Positions 51,342-59,610 of a stretch of DNA of 64,000 nt are shown here, one piece after another (within the stretch, counting starts at the first letter, position 1; the number at the start of each line of letters is the position of its first letter). The position numbers and the translations under genes are program-made. The notes below the pieces were generated by a model. The model had not been told where the DNA came from. It saw nothing but the letters and a program-made list of their open reading frames with translations, and did not search any database. The DNA is from Gammaproteobacteria bacterium (GTDB taxonomy: Bacteria; Pseudomonadota; Gammaproteobacteria; Pseudomonadales; UBA5518): positions 248,001 through 312,000 of the forward strand of contig JADKDK010000001.1 of assembly GCA_016718385.1 (NCBI GenBank), given 5' to 3'.

Positions 51342-53769
51342 ATGAGCGCCGGAGCGCTGGCGGGCATCAAGGTCATCGATTTCGGGCAGATGGTCTCCGC
51401 GCCGTTCTGCGCGAAATTGTTCGCCGACTACGGTGCTGACGTGATCAAGGTCGAACTGCCCGCGGGCGATGCCGCGCGCGCGACCGGGCCGTTTCCCGGC
51501 GATGTGCCGGATCCCGAGAAGAGCGGGCTCTACTTCATCAACAACACCAACAAGCGCGGCATCAGCTGCGACGTGAGCACCGAGGCGGGGCGGGCGGTGT
51601 TCCTGCGTCTCGTGGCGTGGGCGGATCTGCTGATCGAGAACAACGCGCCGGCGCAGATGCGCGCATGGGGGCTCGATTACGCCACGCTGGCCGCCGCGAA
51701 CCCGGACCTCGTCGTGGTCTCGATCACACCGTTCGGCCAGACCGGTCCCTACAGCGACTGGAACGGCCACGACCTCAACGCGTACCACCTCACCGGTGCG
51801 AGCAGCCGCTACTGCGGGCGCCCGGATGAAACGCCGCTCGAGCACGGCACCTTTGCGGCGGATTATTTCGGCGCAGTCGCGGCGGCAGCCTGGGGACTGG
51901 CAGCGGTCCACGGCCGGCGGCAGGCGGGCGGCGGGCAGCACCTGGACGTGTCCACGGCCGAGGCCATCGCGGCCGCGTTCGTGGGCGGACAGAACATCGG
52001 TGGCTACGCCCAGGACCGCGTCTTCGACAAGCGCACGGGCGTGGGCATGCCGCAGGGCGCGCCGGCCACGATCATGCCCTGCAAGGACGGCCACGTCTGG
52101 ATGCTGGCGCTGGAGCCGGGGCAGTGGAACGGGTTGCGCAAGGTCATGGGCGATCCGGAATGGGCCGATCTCGAACTGTTCCAGGACATGTTCCAGCGCG
52201 CCCGGAACGCCGACCTGATCTATTCGTTCATCGAGGAATGGACGATGCAGCACGGCAAGATGGAAATCATGGAGAAATGCCAGGCGGCGGGTTGCCCGGT
52301 GACGGCCGTGCTCACGGTGGCCGAGGCCGCGGAGCAGCCGCACCTGGCCGCGCGCGACTTCTTCGTCGACATCGCCCATCCCGCGCTGGGAACCGTGCGC
52401 ACGCTGGGGGCGCCCTTCAAGCTGCCGGTCTCGCCCGGTGGCCCGCGCACGGCGGCGCCGCTGCTCGGACAGCACACCGGGGAGGTGCTGCGCGAGATCG
52501 CCGCACCGGACGGCGCAGCAATCGACACGCCGCGCGCGGAACCCCAGACGGCCAGCGCATTGCCCCTGAAGGGCATCCGGGTGATCAATTTCGGCTGGGT
52601 CTGGGCGGGCCCGGTGGCCGGGCAGACGCTGGGCTTTCTCGGCGCCGAGGTGCTCAAGATCGAGTCGCGCGCGCGCATCGACATGACCCGCAACCTGCCG
52701 CCCTTCGCCGAAGGCGTGCCGGGCCCCGACCGCAGCCTGTCCAACCACGCCTGCTGGGCCGGCAACGGCTCGGTATCGCTCAACCTGAAGCAGCCGCAGG
52801 CGAAGCGACTGGTGCTCGAGCTGATCGCGAAATCGGACGTGGTGATCGAGAACTTCGGTCCCGGCGTGATGGAGCAGCTCGGTCTCGGCTACGCGCAACT
52901 GCGCAAGGTCAAGCACGACCTGGTGATGTTCTCGATGCCCGCGGCGGGCCTCTACGGACCGCTGCGCGAGGTGCGCACCTACGGGCTCAGCGTCACCTCG
53001 ACCACCGGCCTGGACAGCCTCGTCGGCTACAAGGGGGGCGGCCCGATCCCGGTGGAGAACGCATTCTCGGATCCCTTCGTCGGCATCTTCGGATCCTTTG
53101 CCATCCTGGCAGCGCTGCATCATCGCGACGCCAGCGGCGAGGGACAGCACATCGATTTCTCGCAGCAGGAAGCCATCATGCAGATGGTCGGACCCGCGTA
53201 CATGGACTACGTGCTGAACGGGCGTATCGGCGGACCAAAGGGCAACGAGCACCCGCTTGCTGCGGCTGCGCCGCACGGTGTGTTCCCGTGCGCCGGCGAT
53301 GATCGCTGGATCAGCATCGCGGTGCTGACCGATGCCGAGTGGCAGGCGCTGGTGCGCGCGATGGGCAGCCCCGGAGTGGGCGACACTGGACTGCTTCGCG
53401 ACGTCCGCGCTGCGGGTGGCGCACATCCAGGAACTGCATGCGGGGCTCGCGGCCTGGACCGCCGGCTTCGACGACCGTGCGCTCGCCGCCATGCTGCAGG
53501 CGCACGGTGTCGCCGCGGCGCCGGTGCTCAATGTCGCGGACCTGCTCACCGATCCGCACTACCGGGCGCGCGGCACCTTCATCGAGGTGACGCATCCGCT
53601 GGGTTTCCGCGAAACCATCTACGGCGCCTACGTGAAGACCAGTCGCACGGTGCCGGACGTCCAGCCGGGGCCCGTGATCGGGCGCGACAACGAGCGCGTG
53701 TTCAGGGACATCCTCGGCATGCCGCAGGAGCGCTACCGGCAGCTCGTGGAGGAAAAGGTCATCTACTAG
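51342..53769 (+). pseudogene. Didomain CaiB/BaiF CoA-transferase, frameshifted near 53373
   Basis: A second two-domain class III CoA-transferase, ATG 51342 with GGGAGG upstream. N-half: LAGIKVIDFGQMVSAPFCAK, with catalytic Asp174 in FAADYFGAVAAA. C-half from about residue 406: LKGIRVINFGWVWAGPVAGQ, with Asp577 in FSDPFVGIFGSFA. After AMGSP the frame is lost: an extra G in CCCCGGAGTGG (about 53373) shifts it. The true continuation EWATLDCFATSALRVAHIQE runs in the next frame to a stop at 53767-53769. In the uncorrected frame the gene would read through into the LLM gene downstream. Correcting one base gives a protein of about 808 residues. It may be a sequencing error, because both halves otherwise look intact. 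Confidence 0.88.
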
Positions 53770-53855
53770 CGGCAGCGCCGCGCGGTCGTGGCGGCGCGAT
53801 GCCTCCGCGACCGGCAGGCAACGCCAATCCGATCGCCGAGTCTAGGGAATACATC

Positions 53856-54779
53856 ATGAAATTCGCATTATCCGTGCCCGGTCTGCTGAATTACCCGCCC
53901 GCGATGGCGCCGTGGGAGGTGCGCGCGACCGGAAAGGACATCATCCGCTTCGCCAGGCATGCGGACCGGCTGAGCTGGGACTGGCTGACGGTGCCGGAGC
54001 ACCTGTTCATGCCCGACGGGATGGTCGACGTGATGGGGCGACGCTTTCCCGAGGGAATCACGGCCTGCGCGGTGCTGGCCGGCGCGACCGAGCGCATCCA
54101 CATGCTCACCTACGTGCTGGTGGTGCCGTACCGCAACCCGGTGCTGCTCGCCAAGCAGATCGCGACGATGGAGTTCATCGCGGGCGGGCGTTTCACGCTG
54201 GGCGCGGCGCCCGGTCACCTGAAACGCGAATTCGAGGTGCTCGGGATACCGTTCGAGGAGCGCGGGTGGATCACGGACGAATACATCCGCGCGATGATCG
54301 AATGCTGGACCTCGGACACCCCCACCTTCGAGGGCAAGTACGTGAGCTTCAAGGGCATCGTCATGGAGCCCAAGCCGGTGCAGAAGCCCTACCCGCCGAT
54401 CTTCATCGGCGGCAATACCGAGATCGCGATGAAGCGCGCCGTGCGAATCGGCGACGGCTGGATCCCCTGGCTCATCACCACGGACGAGCTCAGGCGCTGC
54501 ATCGACTTCATGAGCACGCAGCCGGGTTGGGAAGAGAAGAAGGATCGCTTCGAGATCGTGATGCCGACCACGGAATACAAGGTCGAGGATTATTCGCACG
54601 CCGAGAAGGGCGAGACGGAGATCGTGATGGATCGCGACCGGATCCTGTTCGAGCTCGAGGAGCTGCAGAAGGCGGGTGCCACGGTGGCCCAGGTCATGAC
54701 GCCGCCCGTCGATGCCGTCGACCAGTGCCTGGAATGGATTGAATGGTACGACAGCGAGATCATTCCGAACTTCCGCTGA
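53856..54779 (+). CDS. Luciferase-like (LLM class) flavin-dependent oxidoreductase 3
   Basis: A 307-residue LLM-class enzyme, ATG 53856 with AGGGAA upstream. It reads MKFALSVPGLLNYPPAMAPW, then SWDWLTVPEHLFMPDG, GGRFTLGAAPGHLKREFEVL, KPVQKPYPPIFIGGNTEIAM (the phosphate loop) and GDGWIPWLITTDELR. The start is well placed after the frame-corrected CoA-transferase. It resembles F420-dependent-type oxidoreductases from actinobacteria, but FMN cannot be excluded. It is followed by a crotonase 31 bases later. Confidence 0.92.
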   Translation: MKFALSVPGLLNYPPAMAPWEVRATGKDIIRFARHADRLSWDWLTVPEHLFMPDGMVDVMGRRFPEGITACAVLAGATERIHMLTYVLVVPYRNPVLLAKQIATMEFIAGGRFTLGAAPGHLKREFEVLGIPFEERGWITDEYIRAMIECWTSDTPTFEGKYVSFKGIVMEPKPVQKPYPPIFIGGNTEIAMKRAVRIGDGWIPWLITTDELRRCIDFMSTQPGWEEKKDRFEIVMPTTEYKVEDYSHAEKGETEIVMDRDRILFELEELQKAGATVAQVMTPPVDAVDQCLEWIEWYDSEIIPNFR

Positions 54780-54810
54780 TATCCGCAAATCGACCAGGAG
54801 GGAATTACCG

Positions 54811-55641
54811 ATGGCCCGGGAAGAAGACATGCTGCTGTTCCGGATCGAGGACGGGGTGGGCATCATCACGCTCAACCGACCGCACAAGCTGAACGCGATC
54901 AGCTGGGATCTGGCCGAGGAGCTCTCGCGGCTGCTCTACCTGCTGCGTGACGACGACGCGGTGCGCGTGGTGCTGCTGCACGGCGCGGGGCGCGCCTTCT
55001 GCGCCGGCGGCGACCTGGAGTTCATCTCCGGCGACAGCGAGCGCCCGATGCCGGGCACCTCGGATCCCTCGCGCCCCATGGCGCGCTCCCAGCGCAAGAC
55101 CCCCGGTGGACCCTTCGTGGACGTGGTGCGCCAGATGGTCGCGCTGGACAAGCCCGTGATCGCAGCCATCCACGGCGCGGCGGTCGGCGCGGGGCTCGGC
55201 TATGCCATGGCCTGCGATCGGCGCTTCGGCGACACCACGACGCGGATGTCGGCGATCTTCACCAATGTCGGGGTGTCGCCCGACTGCGGCGTGTCATGGT
55301 TCCTGCCGCGCCTGGTCGGCCTGTCCAACGCGTTGATGCTGGTCGAGACGGCGAAGATACTGAACGCCGAGGAATCCAGGGCGATCGGGTTGCTGGACGA
55401 ACTCGTGCCCGAGGGCCGGGCATTCGAGGCGGCGCTCGACTACGCGCGCCTGATCGCGCGCCGCGCCAGCGTGGCGGTCGACATGGCGCGCAGGCTCATC
55501 TATCGCGGGCAGACCACCACCCTGGAGGACATCCTGGACTACGAAGCGGCGGTGGGGACCATGGTGGCTTCGGCCTTCGACGCGAGGGAGGGCGCCACGG
55601 CCTTTCTCGAGAAGCGCACGCCCGTCTTCCGCGGGAACTGA
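54811..55641 (+). CDS. Enoyl-CoA hydratase/isomerase (crotonase) 2
   Basis: A 276-residue crotonase, ATG 54811 with AGGAGG upstream. Oxyanion-hole blocks are GRAFCAGGDLEFISGD and IHGAAVGAGLGYAMACDRR, and the C-terminal end is FLEKRTPVFRGN. The segment GVSPDCGVSWFLPRLVG shows Asp where many family members have Glu, so activity could differ from hydration. It is the last gene of the rightward unit and converges on etfB. Confidence 0.9.
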   Translation: MAREEDMLLFRIEDGVGIITLNRPHKLNAISWDLAEELSRLLYLLRDDDAVRVVLLHGAGRAFCAGGDLEFISGDSERPMPGTSDPSRPMARSQRKTPGGPFVDVVRQMVALDKPVIAAIHGAAVGAGLGYAMACDRRFGDTTTRMSAIFTNVGVSPDCGVSWFLPRLVGLSNALMLVETAKILNAEESRAIGLLDELVPEGRAFEAALDYARLIARRASVAVDMARRLIYRGQTTTLEDILDYEAAVGTMVASAFDAREGATAFLEKRTPVFRGN

Positions 55642-55686
55642 GCGGCGATCCGCCGCCTGCATCTCGCGCCGGGGGGCCACAGGCTC

Positions 55687-56484
55687 TCAGATCAGCTTGT
55701 CGGCGCGCAGCCTGGCGATGAGTGCGGCGGCCGCATCGGCAGGCGTACCCTCGATGAACTCGCAATGCCCATGGATCTCGGGCAGGTACTGCTTGGCGAG
55801 CACCACCCCGGGCGTGAGTTGTTCGTCCGTGAGGCCGAGATCGGCGACGGACACCGCGACCGCCTGCTTCTTGCGTGCCGCCATCTTGTCGCGCGCGCTG
55901 GGGAACCGGGGCTCCCCGAGTTCGTTGCTGATCGTCACCACGGCGGGCAGCGCCCCTTCCAGCACTTCGTCGCCGTCCGGTGTCACGCGCGTGACACGCA
56001 GGCGTCCGTCCTGGAGCGCCAGGGCGCGCGCGATGGGCGCCACCGGCATGTCGAGCGACTCGCCGAGCAGCGCCGGCACCACGCCCTGGTCGTCGTCCGA
56101 GGCCTGGCGGCCGCAAAGGACCAGGTCGGCACCCCCGCTGGAGCGGATATAGGCCGCCAGGATGTTCGCCACCACGTGATGATCGAGCGCGCCGGGATCC
56201 GCGTCGATGGAGACGATCTCGTCGGCGCCGAGCGCCGCACAGTGCTTGAGCGGATCCTGCAGTTCGCGCCCTATCGACACCGCCGTGATGTGGCATTCGC
56301 AGCCGGCGTCGCGCAGGCGCAGCGCCGCCTCCAGCGCCTGCTCGTCGTAGGCGTTGATCAGCCGGGGTATCCCCGGCACGTCGAGCGTCCTGCCGTCGGC
56401 CGCGATCTTCAGGCTGCCGGCGAGTGCATAGTTGTTCACGGCACTGGGGTCCAGCACTTCCTTGATGCACACCACGATTCGCAT
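55687..56484 (-). CDS. etfB: Electron transfer flavoprotein beta subunit
   Basis: A 265-residue ETF beta subunit, ATG 56484 with GGGAG upstream. Diagnostic blocks are MRIVVCIKEVLDPSAV, NAYDEQALEAALRLRDAG, LVLCGRQASDDDQGVVPALL (the AMP-binding region), GESLDMPVAPIARAL and LPAVVTISNELGEPRFPS. It lies 24 kb from etfA, which is unusual because the two subunits are normally adjacent. It ends the leftward unit that starts with the nitronate-monooxygenase-like gene, and that unit is preceded by operator site F, so etfA and etfB may still be co-regulated. Confidence 0.95.
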   Translation of the reverse strand: MRIVVCIKEVLDPSAVNNYALAGSLKIAADGRTLDVPGIPRLINAYDEQALEAALRLRDAGCECHITAVSIGRELQDPLKHCAALGADEIVSIDADPGALDHHVVANILAAYIRSSGGADLVLCGRQASDDDQGVVPALLGESLDMPVAPIARALALQDGRLRVTRVTPDGDEVLEGALPAVVTISNELGEPRFPSARDKMAARKKQAVAVSVADLGLTDEQLTPGVVLAKQYLPEIHGHCEFIEGTPADAAAALIARLRADKLI

Positions 56485-56564
56485 GTCGATCTCCCGTTAT
56501 CCCTGCGTTGCTCCGGTCCGGTTGCGGCCGGAAACTTTCCTCCGGCCGCAGCCGGCTCCCGAAT

Positions 56565-56855
56565 CTATTCCCCGCCGGGGTCTTCCTCGATCTCGAGGCT
56601 GCCCGCCTCGCACCACACGGTCGCGTGCGGATAGCCCTGCGGTGCGTGGCTGAGCGAGTTCATCAGGTACCAGCGCCACGGATAGTCGCCGAAGTCCCGG
56701 TAGTCCCCGGTCAGCGTGCCGGCGAAGAACTGGCGACCCGCGAAGCGCGTTCCGGCGACGGCGGCCCCGCCGTCGCACTCGGCGCGCCGGCCCGCGCGCG
56801 CGGCGTCGAAGCCGGCGCGAAACGGCGCGCCGTCGCCGCTCTCAGCCCTCGTCAT
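56565..56855 (-). CDS. Small protein of unknown function, RMF-like spacing
   Basis: A 96-residue protein taken from ATG 56855, which overlaps the end of the upstream gene by 14 bases. The N-terminal half contains FRAGFDAARAGRRAECDGGA, a pattern of small basic repeats with a Cys that is faintly like the ribosome modulation factor. The rest has FAGTLTGDYRDFGDYPWRWY and an acidic end LEIEEDPGGE. It has no signal peptide or membrane segment. No firm family is recognised. The overlap with the nitronate-monooxygenase-like gene and the position before etfB support a real gene. Confidence 0.6.
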   Translation of the reverse strand: MTRAESGDGAPFRAGFDAARAGRRAECDGGAAVAGTRFAGRQFFAGTLTGDYRDFGDYPWRWYLMNSLSHAPQGYPHATVWCEAGSLEIEEDPGGE

Positions 56856-57948
56856 CTGCCGCGAAGCGGTCGAAGACATCGAGCGCCTCCTCGACCATGT
56901 CGGAGAGTATCTGGCGCGCCGGCTTCATCTCCGTGACGTAGTCGATGCCCTGTCCGGCGGCCTCGGTCATCAGATCCTTGCGCAGGTAATCGTTGGCCCC
57001 GGTGATGTACTCGTTCGACAGCAGCATCTGCAGCGGCGGCTTGAGCGCGCGCGGGGCATCCTCGCGGCTCCACTCCACGTGCCAGGGGCAGCGGATCGTG
57101 CGCATCGTGTAACCCGATATGCAGTCGGAGTACGAGGTGTCGTCCGCGCTCGACTCGATCAGCTTCTCCTTCATCGGCAGGTTCACGTCGGACTCGCGCG
57201 AGGCGAGCCACAGCGATCCCGTCCACACGCCGTCGGCTCCCAGCGCAAGCGCCGCCGCCAGGTGACGTCCCGTGGTCACGCCGCCCGCGGCGAGCACGGG
57301 TACACCGGAACTGCGCGCGGCGTCGACCACCTGGGGCACGATCGAGAACGTGCCGATGTTGCCGGTGTGCCCGGCGGCGTCGTAGCCCTGGGCGATGATC
57401 ACGTCGGTGCCGGCGGCGATCTGCTTTTTCGCCTGGCGCGGCTTGCCGACCAGGCCCCAGACCTGGATGCCCAGCTGGTGAGCGCGCTTGAGCATGAACT
57501 CCGGCGAACCCAGGCCGGAGGCGATGACAGGCACCTTCTCGTCGAACAGCACCTCGAGCTGGTCGAGCGAACGCTTCTGGTCGAGCCCGCCCCAGTTCGA
57601 GATCTCGAGTTTCTCCTTCGGATCCGGGACCTGGTACTTCTGCTTGATCATCTCGGTGTACTCGCGTTGCGCGCGAGGAATCATCGCGTAGAGCTCCTCG
57701 AGGCTCTTTTCCTCGGGAACCGAGGCCGGCAGCACCAGGTCGATGCCGAAGGGCTTGCCGTGCACGCGCTCGCGGATCCACCTGATGTCGGCGGCTATGT
57801 GCTCCGGCGGATGCATCGCCTCTCCGAGCACCGCGAAGCCGCCCGCGTTGATGACGGCCACGGCCACGTCCTTGCAGTGCGTGAATGCAACGACCGGGTA
57901 CTCGATGCCGAGCCGGTCGCAGAGTTTGGTGTGCAGTGGGTTGCGCAT
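56842..57948 (-). CDS. Nitronate-monooxygenase-family (NPD) flavoprotein
   Basis: A 368-residue TIM-barrel flavoprotein of the 2-nitropropane dioxygenase/nitronate monooxygenase group, taken from ATG 57948; an upstream GTG at 57984 is possible. The family motifs are LCDRLGIEYPVVAF, NAGGFAVLGEAMHPPEHI, IIAQGYDAAGHTGNIGTFSI (a typical FMN-loop Gly-His pattern) and VPVLAAGGVTTGRHLAAALA. NPD-fold enzymes in catabolic clusters include enoyl reductases such as IpdC of steroid ring degradation, so a role on CoA thioesters is as likely as nitronate oxidation. It is divergent from the Mo-hydroxylase operon, with operator site F between. Confidence 0.88.
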   Translation of the reverse strand: MRNPLHTKLCDRLGIEYPVVAFTHCKDVAVAVINAGGFAVLGEAMHPPEHIAADIRWIRERVHGKPFGIDLVLPASVPEEKSLEELYAMIPRAQREYTEMIKQKYQVPDPKEKLEISNWGGLDQKRSLDQLEVLFDEKVPVIASGLGSPEFMLKRAHQLGIQVWGLVGKPRQAKKQIAAGTDVIIAQGYDAAGHTGNIGTFSIVPQVVDAARSSGVPVLAAGGVTTGRHLAAALALGADGVWTGSLWLASRESDVNLPMKEKLIESSADDTSYSDCISGYTMRTIRCPWHVEWSREDAPRALKPPLQMLLSNEYITGANDYLRKDLMTEAAGQGIDYVTEMKPARQILSDMVEEALDVFDRFAADDEG

Positions 57949-58044
57949 GTCGGAGTTCCCGGAAGTTGGAATTGCGTCTCTCACGGCCAGAATCTAATCG
58001 CTCCCCGGCGCAATTGAAACCGGCTGGCGCGCCGGATCGCGCAC

Positions 58045-58076
58045 CTGACCGGATATGAGATCCGATCGGCCTGATT
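58045..58076 (+). promoter_or_regulatory. Putative AraC-type operator, site F
   Basis: Half-sites CTGACCGGATA and TCGGCCTGATT start 21 bases apart, with TGAGATC between them and TGATTCG after the second. It lies between the divergent nitronate-monooxygenase-like gene (97 bases) and the Mo-hydroxylase operon (87 bases). Confidence 0.65.
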
Positions 58077-58162
58077 TGATTCGCGGCAACTGGTGGCGCC
58101 ATGGGCGCAGCGCATAGAATGCGATCGAAGACAGCCGTCACAGCCAACAACGGGTAATCGCG

Positions 58163-59044
58163 ATGAAGCCGGCGCCTTTCGAATATTACGCACCCGAAAC
58201 CCTGCAGGAAGCCATCGCGCTGCTCGCCGGCTTCGAGGAGGACGGCGTCGAAGCCAAGATCCTCGCCGGCGGCCAGAGCCTGATGCCGATGCTGAGCATA
58301 CGCGTCGCGCGCCCCGACGTGCTGGTCGACCTGCGCAAGCTGCGGCTGCTCGACTACATCCGTGACGACGGCGAGACGATCGCCATCGGCGCGATGGCCA
58401 CCAAGCGCGCCGCCGAGGATTCGTCGCTCGTTCGCGAGCGCCAGCCGCTGTTCCACGCGGCGACACTGAACATCGGTCACCGCCAGATCCGCAGCCAGGG
58501 CACGGTTGGCGGCTCGTTTGCGCACGCCGATCCGGCTGCGGAATATCCGGCCGCTGCGATCGCGCTGGACATGCGCATGAAGGCGGTCGGACCCCAGGGC
58601 GAGCGCACGATCGATGCGCGCGATTTCTTCGTGACCTACCTGACCACGGACCTCGCGTCGAGCGAGATCCTGACCGAGGTGTGCATGCCCGTGCTGGCCG
58701 CGGGCACCGGCTGGTCCTTCCGCGAGGTCTCGCGACGCAAGGGCGACTTCGCGCTTGCCGGCGCGGCGGTGCTGCTCTCGCTGGCGGGCGGGCGCATCGC
58801 CGGCGTGCGCATCGTGGTGTTCGGCGTCAACGCGACGGCGGTGCGGCTGCCGTCCGCGGAACAACTCGTGCTCGGGCAGGCGCCGGATGACGCGCTGTTC
58901 CGGGAGGCCGGGCTTGCAGGGGCCGCCGAGGTCGAGGAACCCCTCGCCGACGTGCACGCCTCGGCGGATTTCCGCCGCCACCTCGTGTCGGTGGTGGTGG
59001 CGCGCGGGCTGGCCGAGGCGCTGTCGCGCGCGCGGCCATCATGA
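58163..59044 (+). CDS. Molybdenum hydroxylase, FAD-binding (CoxM-like) subunit
   Basis: A 293-residue medium subunit of a xanthine-dehydrogenase/CO-dehydrogenase-type enzyme. FAD motifs are AKILAGGQSLMPMLSIRVA and the second Gly loop IRSQGTVGGSFAHADPAAEY. It passes electrons from the 2Fe-2S subunit onward. It is the first of three genes in the order M-S-L, the usual order in CoxMSL-type operons, and lies just downstream of operator site F. Confidence 0.93.
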   Translation: MKPAPFEYYAPETLQEAIALLAGFEEDGVEAKILAGGQSLMPMLSIRVARPDVLVDLRKLRLLDYIRDDGETIAIGAMATKRAAEDSSLVRERQPLFHAATLNIGHRQIRSQGTVGGSFAHADPAAEYPAAAIALDMRMKAVGPQGERTIDARDFFVTYLTTDLASSEILTEVCMPVLAAGTGWSFREVSRRKGDFALAGAAVLLSLAGGRIAGVRIVVFGVNATAVRLPSAEQLVLGQAPDDALFREAGLAGAAEVEEPLADVHASADFRRHLVSVVVARGLAEALSRARPS

Positions 59045-59087
59045 GACGGGCGTATTGCACCGATTGCACGGAAGGAGACAACTGACC

Positions 59088-59585
59088 ATGGCGCAGCAAC
59101 ACACGGTGCGGCTCAGCGTGAACGGCAAGGCGTACGAACGGGAGATCGAGCCGCGCATGACGCTCGTCGATTTCCTGCGCCACGAGCTCGGCCTCACGGG
59201 CACGCACGTGGGTTGCGAACACGGTGTGTGCGGCGCCTGCACGATCATCAAGGACGGCAAGGCCGTGCGCAGCTGCCTCATGCTCGCGGTGCAGGCCGAC
59301 GGTGCCGAGTTGCAGACCGTCGAGGGTCTGCACGGTGACAACGGGTTGCACCCGATCCAGGAAGCCTTCATCGAGAAGCACGGGCTGCAGTGCGGCTTCT
59401 GCACGCCGGGTTTCCTGATGACCACGGTGGAATTGCTCGGCGATCACCCGGACCCGAGTGACGAGGACATCCGCGAGGCGCTGGGCGGCAACCTGTGCCG
59501 CTGCACCGGATACCAGAGCATCATGGAATCGGTGCGTCTGGCGGGCGCGAAGCTGCGCGCGGGTGCGGCCGTGCAGGCAGACTGA
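59088..59585 (+). CDS. Molybdenum hydroxylase, 2Fe-2S (CoxS-like) subunit
   Basis: A 165-residue small subunit from ATG 59088. The plant-type 2Fe-2S cluster is bound by CEHGVCGAC plus a fourth Cys in VRSCLM. The second 2Fe-2S cluster is bound by QCGFCTPGFL and GGNLCRCTGYQSI. It links the Mo site in the large subunit to FAD in the medium subunit. The gene lies 43 bases after the medium subunit and 25 bases before the large subunit. Confidence 0.95.
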   Translation: MAQQHTVRLSVNGKAYEREIEPRMTLVDFLRHELGLTGTHVGCEHGVCGACTIIKDGKAVRSCLMLAVQADGAELQTVEGLHGDNGLHPIQEAFIEKHGLQCGFCTPGFLMTTVELLGDHPDPSDEDIREALGGNLCRCTGYQSIMESVRLAGAKLRAGAAVQAD

Positions 59586-59610
59586 GCAACAAACCGGGAA
59601 GGGACACGCC

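Noticed and set aside
51342..54779. A single 1145-residue protein joining a CoA-transferase and an LLM-class oxidoreductase
   Set aside because: The join runs through a stretch rich in Arg, Ala and Gly with no family similarity, while the conserved CoA-transferase end lies in the next frame and the LLM gene has its own ATG and ribosome binding site. A frameshift explains it better.
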